64,000 bases of DNA from Sorex araneus (taxonomy: Eukaryota; Chordata; Mammalia; Eulipotyphla; Soricidae). Position 1 is the first letter of the stretch. Each line of letters opens with the position of its first letter. The notes beneath the pieces were generated by a model that had not been told where the DNA came from, searched no databases, and saw nothing but the letters and a program-made list of their open reading frames with translations. The translations under genes and the position numbers were made by a program. Shown in pieces: positions 47,481 through 56,249 of this stretch. The stretch covers positions 46,284,094-46,348,093 of the forward strand of contig NC_073307.1 of NCBI RefSeq assembly GCF_027595985.1, in the 5' to 3' direction.

Positions 47481-50400
47481 ACAAGAAGTATCAGACCCTG
47501 CCCAGGTCTGCGCTGCAGCCCTGCCCTGGCCTTCTCACCCGCATCCTTCCTGAGCTCTTGGGGAACCCTTCCTTCACCCCTTCCATATTAGCCCTCAACT
47601 TAGCATTAGCTGAGTTGATACAGGTTGATTTTCTCTGTTCTCTCCCCCTATTCTACCCTTGTGATTACCACTATTAGCAATCTGATATAAACAAAGGATT
47701 TCCTTCTCTGTTGGATTGATCTATTTATTTATTTATAGGATTGAGGAAATTAGGAGTTAGAGAAATAGTATAGGGGTTCAGATATATGGAAGTTCTTTAC
47801 CTGACCAGGATTCACTTTCCAGTTTCTCAGCTTCTGAGTGTCTCTGGAAGTGGTCCTTTAACTATGAATTGGGAAGCCCCCCCAGTAAAAATTAAAAATG
47901 AAGGATCACAGAAATGAAAACAGAGAAAAGGAGCATGTGCATGCATTTGTGTGCAGGAGGAACATGCAATATTCTGACACTGAAGATTTGCTAAAAAATG
48001 GAGAATGAGTATGAGGATAAAAAAAATGAGAAAGAGGAGAGACGCAGGAGGAGGAAGAGGATAAACATGTTTTGTTTTGTTTTCTGGACACACTGTGCTA
48101 TATTCCTTCAACACGTTATTTCATTTAACCATCCATCCTCTGAGACTGTGCTATTCAGGGAATACTTCCACTGTAATAATAACCAACCAACCACAGACAC
48201 ACCACCACAAATCTATTTATCTCCTAATCATTATATTTTAACTCCCATCTTGGTGTCTAACCCAAATCTCAAATTCAATATGGCCATATCTGAACTCATC
48301 GTTCTTCCTGTCCAACAAACAAGAAGGTTCCTGTTTGGGAAAGGCCCCCACTGTCAGACTCACTCCCCCAATTCCAACCAATCCAAATTCTGCCAGTTTT
48401 TTCCATTATTGTGTCTTTCAGGTTTCTCCCCATCCCAAACTCCATTTCATTTTCCAGACAACCTTCTACTCCCTCAACAGTTGTCCCGAGCGGGTGGCTT
48501 TCCTCCTGGTCCTTAGGAATATCTGGAGACCCTGAGGGCTGAAGTGTCTGGTCTGAAACACTCTGTGGACTGAAGGAAATTCCAGTAATGAAATTGGGCC
48601 CCAAATCTGGCCCCAAAACTCCTGTTCTCTCTGTCCCGGTCCAGCTAGTGCAAGTCTGGGGCTGAGATTCCTTTAGAGGTAATAGACATTCTTTGACCCA
48701 TGTCAGCAGCACATCATTAAACCACAATGCACTTGGGAGCTAGTTCTTTTTCACTTTTCTTTCAGTCTTCCAGAGTAGACGGAGAAAGTCCCATTTGGTG
48801 CTAGGAGACCATCAATATCACTCCAGCACTTCCTAATCTTCCCTTTCAATAAAAAGAGAGCTGGCCTGGGGCTTAGAACTTTGGCAGGCAACAACAACAA
48901 AAATCTACCCAGAATTTATTAACATTGTTTGGTTTTCATGGTTACCCTCTATTTATGGTAGATGACACTGTTCTTTCCACCTACTGTAACGGCAGCAACG
49001 CAACATTTTCTTTAAAAATAAATGCATTTTACTTTTAGAAGTCACTGTCAAGAAAAATATTTAGTTAGCCATGCACCTGCTACTCAGAATGCCAGGACTC
49101 ACAATGGTGAAATGCCACTGGGGGTGTGGGAAATAGCCAGAACCAAGTTGTTTTGTGAGATACTGACAGGTTTTGCTTGCCAACTTCTCAGCGTAGCTCT
49201 TCAGAGTCAGGAACTCGGCTCCTCAATGACCCTCACACCGCTTCCTCCCCCTGAGTGGTCCGTTTGATTTTGAATAACAAGTCTCTTAGATGCTGACTAA
49301 CCCAACCTCTCATTTCAGGGATGTAGGTGGAGCCTCAAAGAAATAAAGAAGGAAACTTGTTGAAGGTTATGTGGAACATTCTAGATAGTTAGGGAACAAA
49401 CCGCAAGTCTCCTTAGATTCCACGCGTGCTGTGTTTCCTGAGCTAACTGCTTCCATCACTTAGATACATTTATCTATATATAGTCTTGGTCTGAAGGAGA
49501 CCTGGCATAAACAACTCAGCTTCAATATGAAATTAAATCCTATGTTTTAAGGCATCAATTACAAGCACTCAGTCACACATTCTCTCATATCCCTAGGAGG
49601 AGAATAGCTACACACTGCCCTTGGGAGAATTGGGAAGAATACTCACTCAAAGAATTTTCTGTTGGATTCAATTCTGTAGGAAAACCCAACTGAGAAAAAC
49701 TGCTAAAAATGTTGCCCCTTTGGATGCTCTTTTCTTCTCTTGAGACCAAGAAGTCCTACTTCTAACCAAGTAAACTAAAGTCTTTCCTGCTTTAATTTAG
49801 TGTCTTCCACCATAACTCTGTCCTCCCGGGACAGGGAGAATTTATTAGCATGTCTCTCATATAAAATGTTAGCATAGCAGGAAATTAAATTTATCTAGCA
49901 TAAGCAGCTGTTCTGAAAGCTTTGCTGGTTGTTCTGCTTACATTATGGTTGCCAAGGTGATTGCAAATTGATTGAGGGCTTGCTCAAAGATTATTCCAGG
50001 TATTGATGCTAAGTTTAGTCATCAACAAACCCATGGAAGAGAGCTGCCATCATAGCAAAGGATATTTTAGACAAGTGAACAAGTGACATTTAATCTGAAG
50101 AGTAGAAGCTGAAGGAAAACGCCACAAGATTCTCCCAAAAGCTGACGGACAGTCTTACACAGGACAGAAAACTTGTTCTGAGTGGCCTCAAGGGGGCAGA
50201 CTTAAGATCTATGGGGAGAAGAGATTTTATTTCATTGCCATAATTGTTGCACATTTTATGCCACAGGGGCGGGGGGGGGGGCAAAAATGGGTGTGACCAT
50301 TATCTGAAATATTGCTGTTAAAAAAAAAAGGTTTTGTCCTCCCAGAAATGCCAGGTAATTCACTATTTCGCTGGTTAGAGAAATATACACCAAAGTAAGT

Positions 50401-50621
50401 TATAGTCTCTAAAGATGGTGCTCCCAGAGTTTTGAAGGATGGATTGTGAAATGAGCTACTAAGACTGCGACACGTTTGATTCAAACCGGTAGCATTCTGT
50501 CTGATGATGGTAATTCTCAGGACTCTCTGTCCTAGAAAGCAAGTTTTGTTCATTCTTAAATTCCTTTCTACACAATAAAAATCAAGTTACTCACTACTCA
50601 ACATATTTAGTGATTAATTAT
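47481..50621. other. Unassigned intergenic
   Basis: 3.1 kb without a clear shrew-type SINE apart from a doubtful one at 47756-47885. Holds the run of twelve G around 50270. Frames of 172 (47998-48516) and 143 codons (48296-48727, minus) overlap and show no domain. Confidence 0.45.
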
Positions 50622-50755
50622 TGGGGGTGGGGCCGCATTTAATGGTGCTCAGGAGTTGCTACAGTTTGGTACTCAGGGAGACCAGGTGGTACTGAGGACC
50701 AACCAGGGCTACATGCAAGATAGTACCTTAACCCCTGCACTCTCTCTCTGGACAT
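50622..50755 (-). mobile_element. Short SINE, diverged
   Basis: 'atggtgctcaggagttgcta' body, 'ctctctctctgg' head end. Confidence 0.7.
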
Positions 50756-53425
50756 TTATCTATGTTTATATGGTTCATGTATATGCAGATATGTAAATAT
50801 ATCTTAATAAGACTATGCATTATATATTTTTATTCAAAAATCAAATAGCAAGTTGCTCTTTTCCAAAATAACAGCTAAGAACTTTCCATGCTTTTAATGT
50901 AAATTTATGAAATAATGCTATACAGAGAAAATATTAAGCAGACACTTGAAATCACCATTCAGAGAATTAAATTATGTTTCTCTATCTAAAGAATCATAAA
51001 TATGGAAAGAATCTTGTCTAAGCCAAGACCATGATAAGATTTTCCTAAGCTTTCCGGATATTGATATCTGAGTATTCCTGGCATCATTCAGACTTACTCC
51101 TTTATTCAAAGATTTGTTATATAAATCAAATTTGTCCCCATTTGTCAGGCAAGAAGCCACAAATCAGTGACTTAAGGGATTGACAAAATATGTAATTAGA
51201 CACTATCAGTCATCATAAAAGAGCCTGCTTTTCTGTTCATCAGATAAAGGTACATTTAGTCTACTAAGAACTTTCAAGCTCAACTGAAGCATTAACTCTC
51301 TAAAGCCACAGTCCAGTAAGCAGTGAAAGTGAAAAGAAACAGCTTAGAACACTGAGAATGTGTAGGTCTAGTAGCCAACTCAGACTTCTAATTTCCCCAC
51401 CACTTCACACTACACACTATGTCTGCATTTTAGTTTCCTCATTAGCAAACTGGAAGATGGGTAGGGTCAGAGAGAATAAACTAAATGATCTCTTAAACTC
51501 GTTCCCATTCTAACTCTCTTTGATCTTATCATTCTAAAAGAAGGTCGGGAAAGATCTGGCATGAAGATCAACATCTTAAATTACCTATGTTGCAGGAGGG
51601 GCTGGGAGTGGGGCTGGAGGAAAGAGAGAGACAGAGACAGAGAGGAGAGAGTTTGTTTGGCAAGGGTGGTAAGCACAGTCCCAGAATTTATTCATTCACA
51701 GAGCAGTCTTTTCTTCTTGATTTAGTGATTGTGAGTTGTTTGAAAGTTATACTCCAAGATAACAAGAGTTAAAATATTAAACTTTTAAGTGATTGATGTG
51801 CATATACAAATAGTCAGTTAGTGTTTTGTCTTAAAAGAGTTTCCTTTATTCCTGTTGAGGTTAGGGTTAGATTAAACAATATGCTTACTTATTCTATAAT
51901 CTCAAAAATAGAAAGGAGGTTTCAAATGGCTGAGTTCTACAATTTGAGGGTAGATAGACACTTAGAGAAGCATTGTTGCATAACAGAGACAGCTTCTTCC
52001 TAAAATACATTAGATCAGAACCAATTTGGGTGCTGATATATTTTGAAAATTACATAAACATAATAGATCCCTACTATTAATAACTTTCATTGAAAAATTG
52101 GTTTTTTAAGGCCTTCATCTGCCAAGGCAAAAAGACAAAGATTTCATATAGTTCATTTTTCCCCTAGGTTTTCCTTTTGAGTACATCTCCAAGTTACTTT
52201 TTCTCCAAAAGTTGTCATATTTGGGTAGAGAAGACTAACAACAGTATTCTAAATATACTAAGTAGTTCATACAAATCTTAGTGGTAAACAATATGTGTGT
52301 GGCATTTATATGTGCAAAGCATCTTCACATTTTTTGTACTATTACTTGATTCTCGCTCAGTCTAATCAAAATGACACAATGGGATAGCGTAAGAGATGAA
52401 GGAATTAGGTTCTGTCTCTGTGATTTGCCTTAAGTAGATGAGTTTTCAGAGAGCAGGGTCTGGGACCTGGTATTCCAGTTCCAGTTTTAACTCACCTTAA
52501 GTCATGCATTCCAATGATGCAGTCCATTGAAAAGATTGAAAGACGGGTATGAAAGTCAAGAACCGGGTTCACTCTCACCTCTGGCACTGCCTGACCCTGT
52601 GTCCCTGGCCAAGATAGTTCTCATTTTGACCCCCATTTGTGAGTTAAGCTAAAAAGTGCCCCCACCACTATGGAACTGTGGGAAGGATTGAATGGAATAA
52701 AGTATGAGAAGTACATAGCAGAATGTTCCATAAATGTTAGCCATTGTTATGTTATTATGTAATCCACAAAGTATGTCTGGTCACATTGCATGAAATGCTT
52801 TCAGTTTTTCAAAGATGTTGCCAATACGTGTGGATCAGATCCTGAAAATTAATTTCTTGGTCACAGAGAAAATTCAAAAGGAGACTATTTCATCCCACAT
52901 TTTAGAGACAGACTTGTTCTGACGTTTTTAAAAGAATTGTCATGTGCTTCCTATGGTTTTGAAACAGTTGAAGAATGAACATATGAAATTGTCATCTTCT
53001 TAAGAGTCAGAAATGACAGAACAGTGGCAATTTCATACCACTCAACAGATCAAAAAACTACCGAGCAGTTAACAGGATCTGGGGAGCTACAATGAGAGTA
53101 TGGAGGGAATCCAGGTGGAAGGGACAATTGTTCCACTTTCATTCCAACAGCTGAGGAGGAAGGAAAGCCACACTCCTCCCAAGAATCAAAAGTTGTAGCA
53201 CACAGCCTTCTGTCTCTGTCCCCAACCCAGAGGCGTACCCCAGTTCCAAATGAAATCCAGAGGATAAAATTCTATGTCTCAATGCCTGCAAATTCCCAAG
53301 GAGGGCACCAAAAGTACTTGACAGCGGGTGAGCTGAGGAAATTCAGCAGCTGTTGAAGTCACCTCCTGGGCCTTGCCAAATGTTTGAAAGGGAATATGCC
53401 CTGTGTGTGAGCGGTGTCAGGGAGC
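50756..53425. other. Repeat-poor ADRB2 5' flank
   Basis: MIR-like pieces at 51420-51540 and 52550-52745; otherwise no repeat recognised. A natural place for distal regulatory sequence, but nothing specific can be read by eye. Confidence 0.45.
52550..52745 (+). mobile_element. MIR 3' part
   Basis: 'ggaaggattgaatggaataa' and 'cagaatgttccataaatgtt' follow the MIR 3' end. Confidence 0.6.
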
Positions 53426-53448
53426 TGGGGGTGGGGTGGGGGTGGGGT
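53426..53448 (+). other. G-quadruplex-capable G tract
   Basis: Four runs of four or five G separated by single T, on the sense strand about 1 kb before the ADRB2 ATG. It fits the simple G4 pattern; folding is not shown. Confidence 0.6.
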
Positions 53449-53665
53449 TGGTGGGAAGTGGGAGGGAGTGGAGTTGGGGTGCATGGGTCAGGCTTTCTGA
53501 GTACCAGGAAAGGGATAACCCGTGCTGGTGGAGACTCCCCGCCGAGGGTCTTTGCACGTTGTTTTTGTCTCTCTGGGGTGCGCGCCCCTGACAGCGCTTC
53601 GGGGTGCTTCTGTGTCTGTTTCGGGTCCTGTTGGAGCGGATCGACTCTGTGCCTGCTGTTGTGTG

Positions 53666-53666
<1 letters not shown>

Positions 53667-53710
<44 letters not shown>

Positions 53711-53732
53711 TGTGTGTGTATGTGTATGTGTT
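53667..53732. repeat. (GT)n microsatellite in ADRB2 5' flank
   Basis: Long GT run with a few TA interruptions, about 725 bases before the ATG and inside the CpG island. It is the source of the long low-complexity reading frames seen on both strands here. Confidence 0.95.
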
Positions 53733-54080
53733 CTCACAGGGATTGAGGGGTGCGGGGAGGTGGCATGGGGCCCTTGGAGGTGCGCGGAACTCACAGGGTG
53801 TGTCTTTGTCGGTGGCTGCGGTTCCGTATAAGTCTGAGCTTGCCTGCTGGGATGCACTGGTGCCTGCCCGTGCGTGCCTCGGTGGGCACTGCTTCCGCCT
53901 GTCGGTGGGATGGGGGCAGCAGCAGATGGACAGACAGGTAAGAGCCTCAGAAGAAGCCCAAGCTCCGGAGCTGGCGGGTGAGCACGCCAAGCCCAGCTTC
54001 AGGCTCTCGGGGCCAGCCCGGGGAGGGAGGGGTGGCCCGCTTGGGCGCTGGGGAGCAGCTGGGCCCCGCCTGGGCCAGCC

Positions 54081-54219
54081 CTAGGAGGGGGCGGGAGAGG
54101 GGAGGGAAGGGGCGGGATGGGTGAGGACCTCGCCCCTTTGGGGGCTGCCCGCGCGTTATTGGCCGAAAGTTGCAGCACGTCACGGGGAGGGCAGTTCCCC
54201 TAAAGTCCTGTGCACATAA
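54081..54219 (+). promoter_or_regulatory. ADRB2 proximal promoter
   Basis: TATA-less GC-rich promoter. GC boxes (GGGGCGGG) are visible at about 54087-54094 and 54109-54116, an inverted CCAAT box (ATTGG) at 54158-54162, and a CRE-like element (cacgtcac) at 54176-54183, about 280 bases before the ATG. Sp1, NF-Y and CREB are the factors normally linked with such sites; their use here is inferred. cAMP control through the CRE-like site would fit the known autoregulation of the human gene. Confidence 0.6.
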
Positions 54220-54340
54220 CGGGCAGCGCGCACTCCCAGGCGGCTTCTCCCGAGCGCAGACGGGGCGCCGTGAGCCCGGAGCACCCCCGGCGCTGAGTGT
54301 GCAGGACGCGCCCCCACCACACCCACCGCACGGCCCCTGG

Positions 54341-54400
54341 ATGAGGCTGCCAGGCGCCCGCTCGCTGCCCGCAGCGCCCCGCCGGAGGTCCGCCCGCTGA
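54341..54400 (+). CDS. Upstream ORF in ADRB2 leader (beta-2 receptor upstream peptide)
   Basis: This 19-codon ORF encodes an arginine-rich peptide beginning MRLPGAR and ending RRRSAR. Its length, start and basic C-terminus match the leader cistron peptide of the human ADRB2 mRNA, which is reported to inhibit receptor translation. The ATG context is weak (T at -3, A at +4), so many ribosomes should scan past it. The stop codon lies 55 bases before the receptor ATG, leaving room for reinitiation. The sequence shows conservation of the ORF; the inhibitory role here is inferred from human. It is too short to have a fold or domain. Confidence 0.85.
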   Translation: MRLPGARSLPAAPRRRSAR

Positions 54401-54455
54401 GGCAGGCGCGGCCACTGCGCCGCGGCCACCGCGCTCACCTGCCCGCCCGCGCGCC

Positions 54456-55697
54456 ATGGGACAAGCCGGGAACCGTAGCGTCTTGATGCTGACGGCCAAC
54501 TCGTCCCACCAGAACGCCACGCAGCTCCGGGAAGAGGCGTGGGTGGTGGGCATGGGCATCGTCATGTCGCTCATTGTCCTCGCCATCGTCTTCGGCAACG
54601 TGCTGGTCATCACGGCCATCGCCAAGTTCGAGCGGCTGCAGACGGTCACCAACTACTTCATCACGTCCCTGGCCTGTGCCGACCTGGTCATGGGCCTGGC
54701 CGTGGTGCCCTTCGGCGCCTGCCACATCCTCATGAAAATGTGGACCTTTGGCAACTTCTGGTGCGAGTTTTGGACCTCCATCGACGTGCTGTGCGTCACG
54801 GCCAGCATCGAGACCCTGTGCGTCATCGCGGTGGATCGCTACTTCGCCATCACGTCACCGTTCAAGTACCAGAGCCTGCTGACCAAGAACAAAGCCCGCG
54901 GGGTCATCCTGATGGTGTGGATCGTGTCGGGCCTCACCTCCTTCTTGCCCATCCAGATGCACTGGTACCGGGCGACCCACCAGACGGCCATCGACTGCTA
55001 CGCCGAGGAGACCTGCTGTGATTTCTTCACGAACCAGGCCTACGCCATCGCCTCCTCCATCGTCTCCTTCTACTTACCGCTGGTGGTCATGGTCTTCGTC
55101 TACTCCAAGGTGTTTCAGGTGGCCAAAAGGCAGCTGCAGAAGATCGACAGGGCCGAGGGCCGCTTCCACGCCCAGAACCTCAGCCAGGTCGAGCAGGATG
55201 GGCGGGGTGGGCAACGCAGGGCCTCCAAGTTCTGCCTGAAGGAACATAAAGCCCTCAAGACGCTGGGCATCATCATGGGCACGTTCACCCTGTGCTGGCT
55301 GCCCTTCTTCATCGTCAACATCGTGCACGTGATCCAGGACAACCTCATCCCTAAGGATATCTACATCTTCCTGAACTGGGTGGGCTACGCCAACTCCGCC
55401 TTCAACCCCCTGATCTACTGTCGCAGCCCCGATTTCAGGATTGCCTTCCAGGAGCTCCTGTGTCTGCGCAGGTCTTCTCTGAAGGCCTGTGGGAACGGCT
55501 ACTCCAACAACAGCAACGACAGGACTGAGTACACGGGGGAGCAGAGCGGATATCACCTGGGGCAGGAGAAAGACAGCCAACTGCTGTGTGGGGACCCCCC
55601 AGGCATGGAAGACTTTGTGAGCCGGCAAGGTACTGTGCCTAATGATAGCATTGATTCTCAAGGGAGGAATTGTAGTACCAATGACTCACTGCTGTAA
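54456..55697 (+). CDS. ADRB2: Beta-2 adrenergic receptor, complete single-exon CDS
   Basis: Seven-helix plasma-membrane receptor for adrenaline and noradrenaline that couples mainly to Gs to raise cAMP. The 413 residues match human ADRB2 almost throughout. Visible hallmarks: Asp76 in helix 2, ligand-binding Asp110 in helix 3, DRY at 127-129, Ser200/201/204 in helix 5, CWLP at 280-283, Asn307 and Tyr311 in helix 7, NPLIY at 317-321, palmitoylation Cys336 and a C-terminal DSLL PDZ ligand. Cys103, Cys181, Cys187 and Cys188 supply the two extracellular disulfides. RRAS at 254-257 and RRSS at 338-341 are PKA-type sites. The start is chosen because MGQ opens the human protein and the context is strong (G at -3, G at +4). 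Differences from human: the N-terminus is 3 residues shorter, loop 3 is 2 shorter and the tail is 5 longer; Glu184 replaces the glycosylated human Asn187; Cys345 replaces human Tyr350. No introns or breaks. ADRB1 and ADRB3 are excluded by near identity to ADRB2. Confidence 0.99.
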   Translation: MGQAGNRSVLMLTANSSHQNATQLREEAWVVGMGIVMSLIVLAIVFGNVLVITAIAKFERLQTVTNYFITSLACADLVMGLAVVPFGACHILMKMWTFGNFWCEFWTSIDVLCVTASIETLCVIAVDRYFAITSPFKYQSLLTKNKARGVILMVWIVSGLTSFLPIQMHWYRATHQTAIDCYAEETCCDFFTNQAYAIASSIVSFYLPLVVMVFVYSKVFQVAKRQLQKIDRAEGRFHAQNLSQVEQDGRGGQRRASKFCLKEHKALKTLGIIMGTFTLCWLPFFIVNIVHVIQDNLIPKDIYIFLNWVGYANSAFNPLIYCRSPDFRIAFQELLCLRRSSLKACGNGYSNNSNDRTEYTGEQSGYHLGQEKDSQLLCGDPPGMEDFVSRQGTVPNDSIDSQGRNCSTNDSLL

Positions 55698-55758
55698 GGC
55701 AGCTTTTCTACTTTTTAAGACCCTCCCCCCCAATACACTAAAGACTATTTTAGCATGT

Positions 55759-55764
55759 AATAAA
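55759..55764 (+). terminator. Possible proximal poly(A) signal
   Basis: A second AATAAA only 62 bases after the stop codon. If used, it would remove the U-rich tract at 55827-55853 and most of the 3'UTR. No convincing GU-rich downstream element is obvious, so use is uncertain. Confidence 0.35.
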
Positions 55765-55826
55765 TTGAAAAAGAAACTGTATATACATGTGCAGGAGGAA
55801 GGGCACCCTTCGTAACCCCCTCCCCC

Positions 55827-55853
55827 TTTTTTTTTATTTTTTTAAGCTGTAAA
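55827..55853 (+). promoter_or_regulatory. U-rich / AU-rich tract in ADRB2 3'UTR
   Basis: A poly-U stretch with an AUUUU core in the first third of the 3'UTR. Human ADRB2 mRNA has an AU-rich stability element in its 3'UTR. Equivalence is inferred from position and composition. Confidence 0.45.
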
Positions 55854-56207
55854 CAAGTGGAAATGTCTGAATGATTGTGCCTTGTGGGGTTCCTCTTGGC
55901 TTGGAACTTGTACGTGGACGTCTGTAGTGCTTCAGTCCCAGACGGCCTGGGCTGCTACATGTGATGTATTTTCAGTGTTAACTACCTCATTTGTTAAGTA
56001 TTAGGGGTTTCTATTGCTGCTACTCATTTGTATTTGAAAGTTTTTCCTTCCTGCACCCTTGGACCGGGGGGTCTTGTGTATGTTGGACCTTTCAGCTGTG
56101 AACATGGACTCTCCCAGTTCCTCCTTTTGCTCCGATGGGGCGTCAGAGGCAGGGGTTTGAGGGGCAGCTTCAGGCATACTCTGGAGCAAAGTCTAAAGTT
56201 TACAGTA

Positions 56208-56213
56208 AATAAA
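56208..56213 (+). terminator. ADRB2 poly(A) signal (distal)
   Basis: AATAAA 511 bases after the stop codon, in a context (acagtaaataaattgtttg) that I recognise from the 3' end of human ADRB2 mRNA. This is the likely main signal. Confidence 0.85.
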
Positions 56214-56249
56214 TTGTTTGACCATGACTTCATTGCACCTGTTTCTCCA

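Larger units (their letters stand above)
53500..55450. promoter_or_regulatory. CpG island over ADRB2 promoter and CDS
   Basis: CpG density and GC content rise sharply from about 53.5 kb, peak between 54.05 and 54.5 kb, stay high through most of the coding sequence and fall before the AT-rich 3'UTR. The rest of the window is CpG-poor. Edges are judged by eye. Confidence 0.7.
54220..56235 (+). other. ADRB2: Predicted single-exon ADRB2 transcript
   Basis: The 5' end is set about 235 bases before the ATG by analogy with the human mRNA, because no TATA box fixes it. The 3' end is placed 15-30 bases after the AATAAA at 56208. The leader is GC-rich and holds the 19-codon upstream ORF. The 3'UTR (from 55698) carries a U-rich/AU-rich tract at 55827-55853 and ends with sequence I recognise from the end of the human mRNA. 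The start is uncertain by tens of bases. Confidence 0.6.

Noticed and set aside
47998..48727. Overlapping 172-codon (+) and 143-codon (-) frames
   Set aside because: They contradict each other, show no family signature and lie in unique intergenic DNA.
53353..54084. 243-codon + frame and the overlapping 215-codon minus frame upstream of ADRB2
   Set aside because: Both run through the GT microsatellite and GC-rich promoter DNA, which lack stops by composition; no known domain.
55074..55661. 195-codon frame antisense to ADRB2
   Set aside because: It is a by-product of GC-rich codon use in the sense gene; no start context, no domain, wholly inside the receptor CDS.
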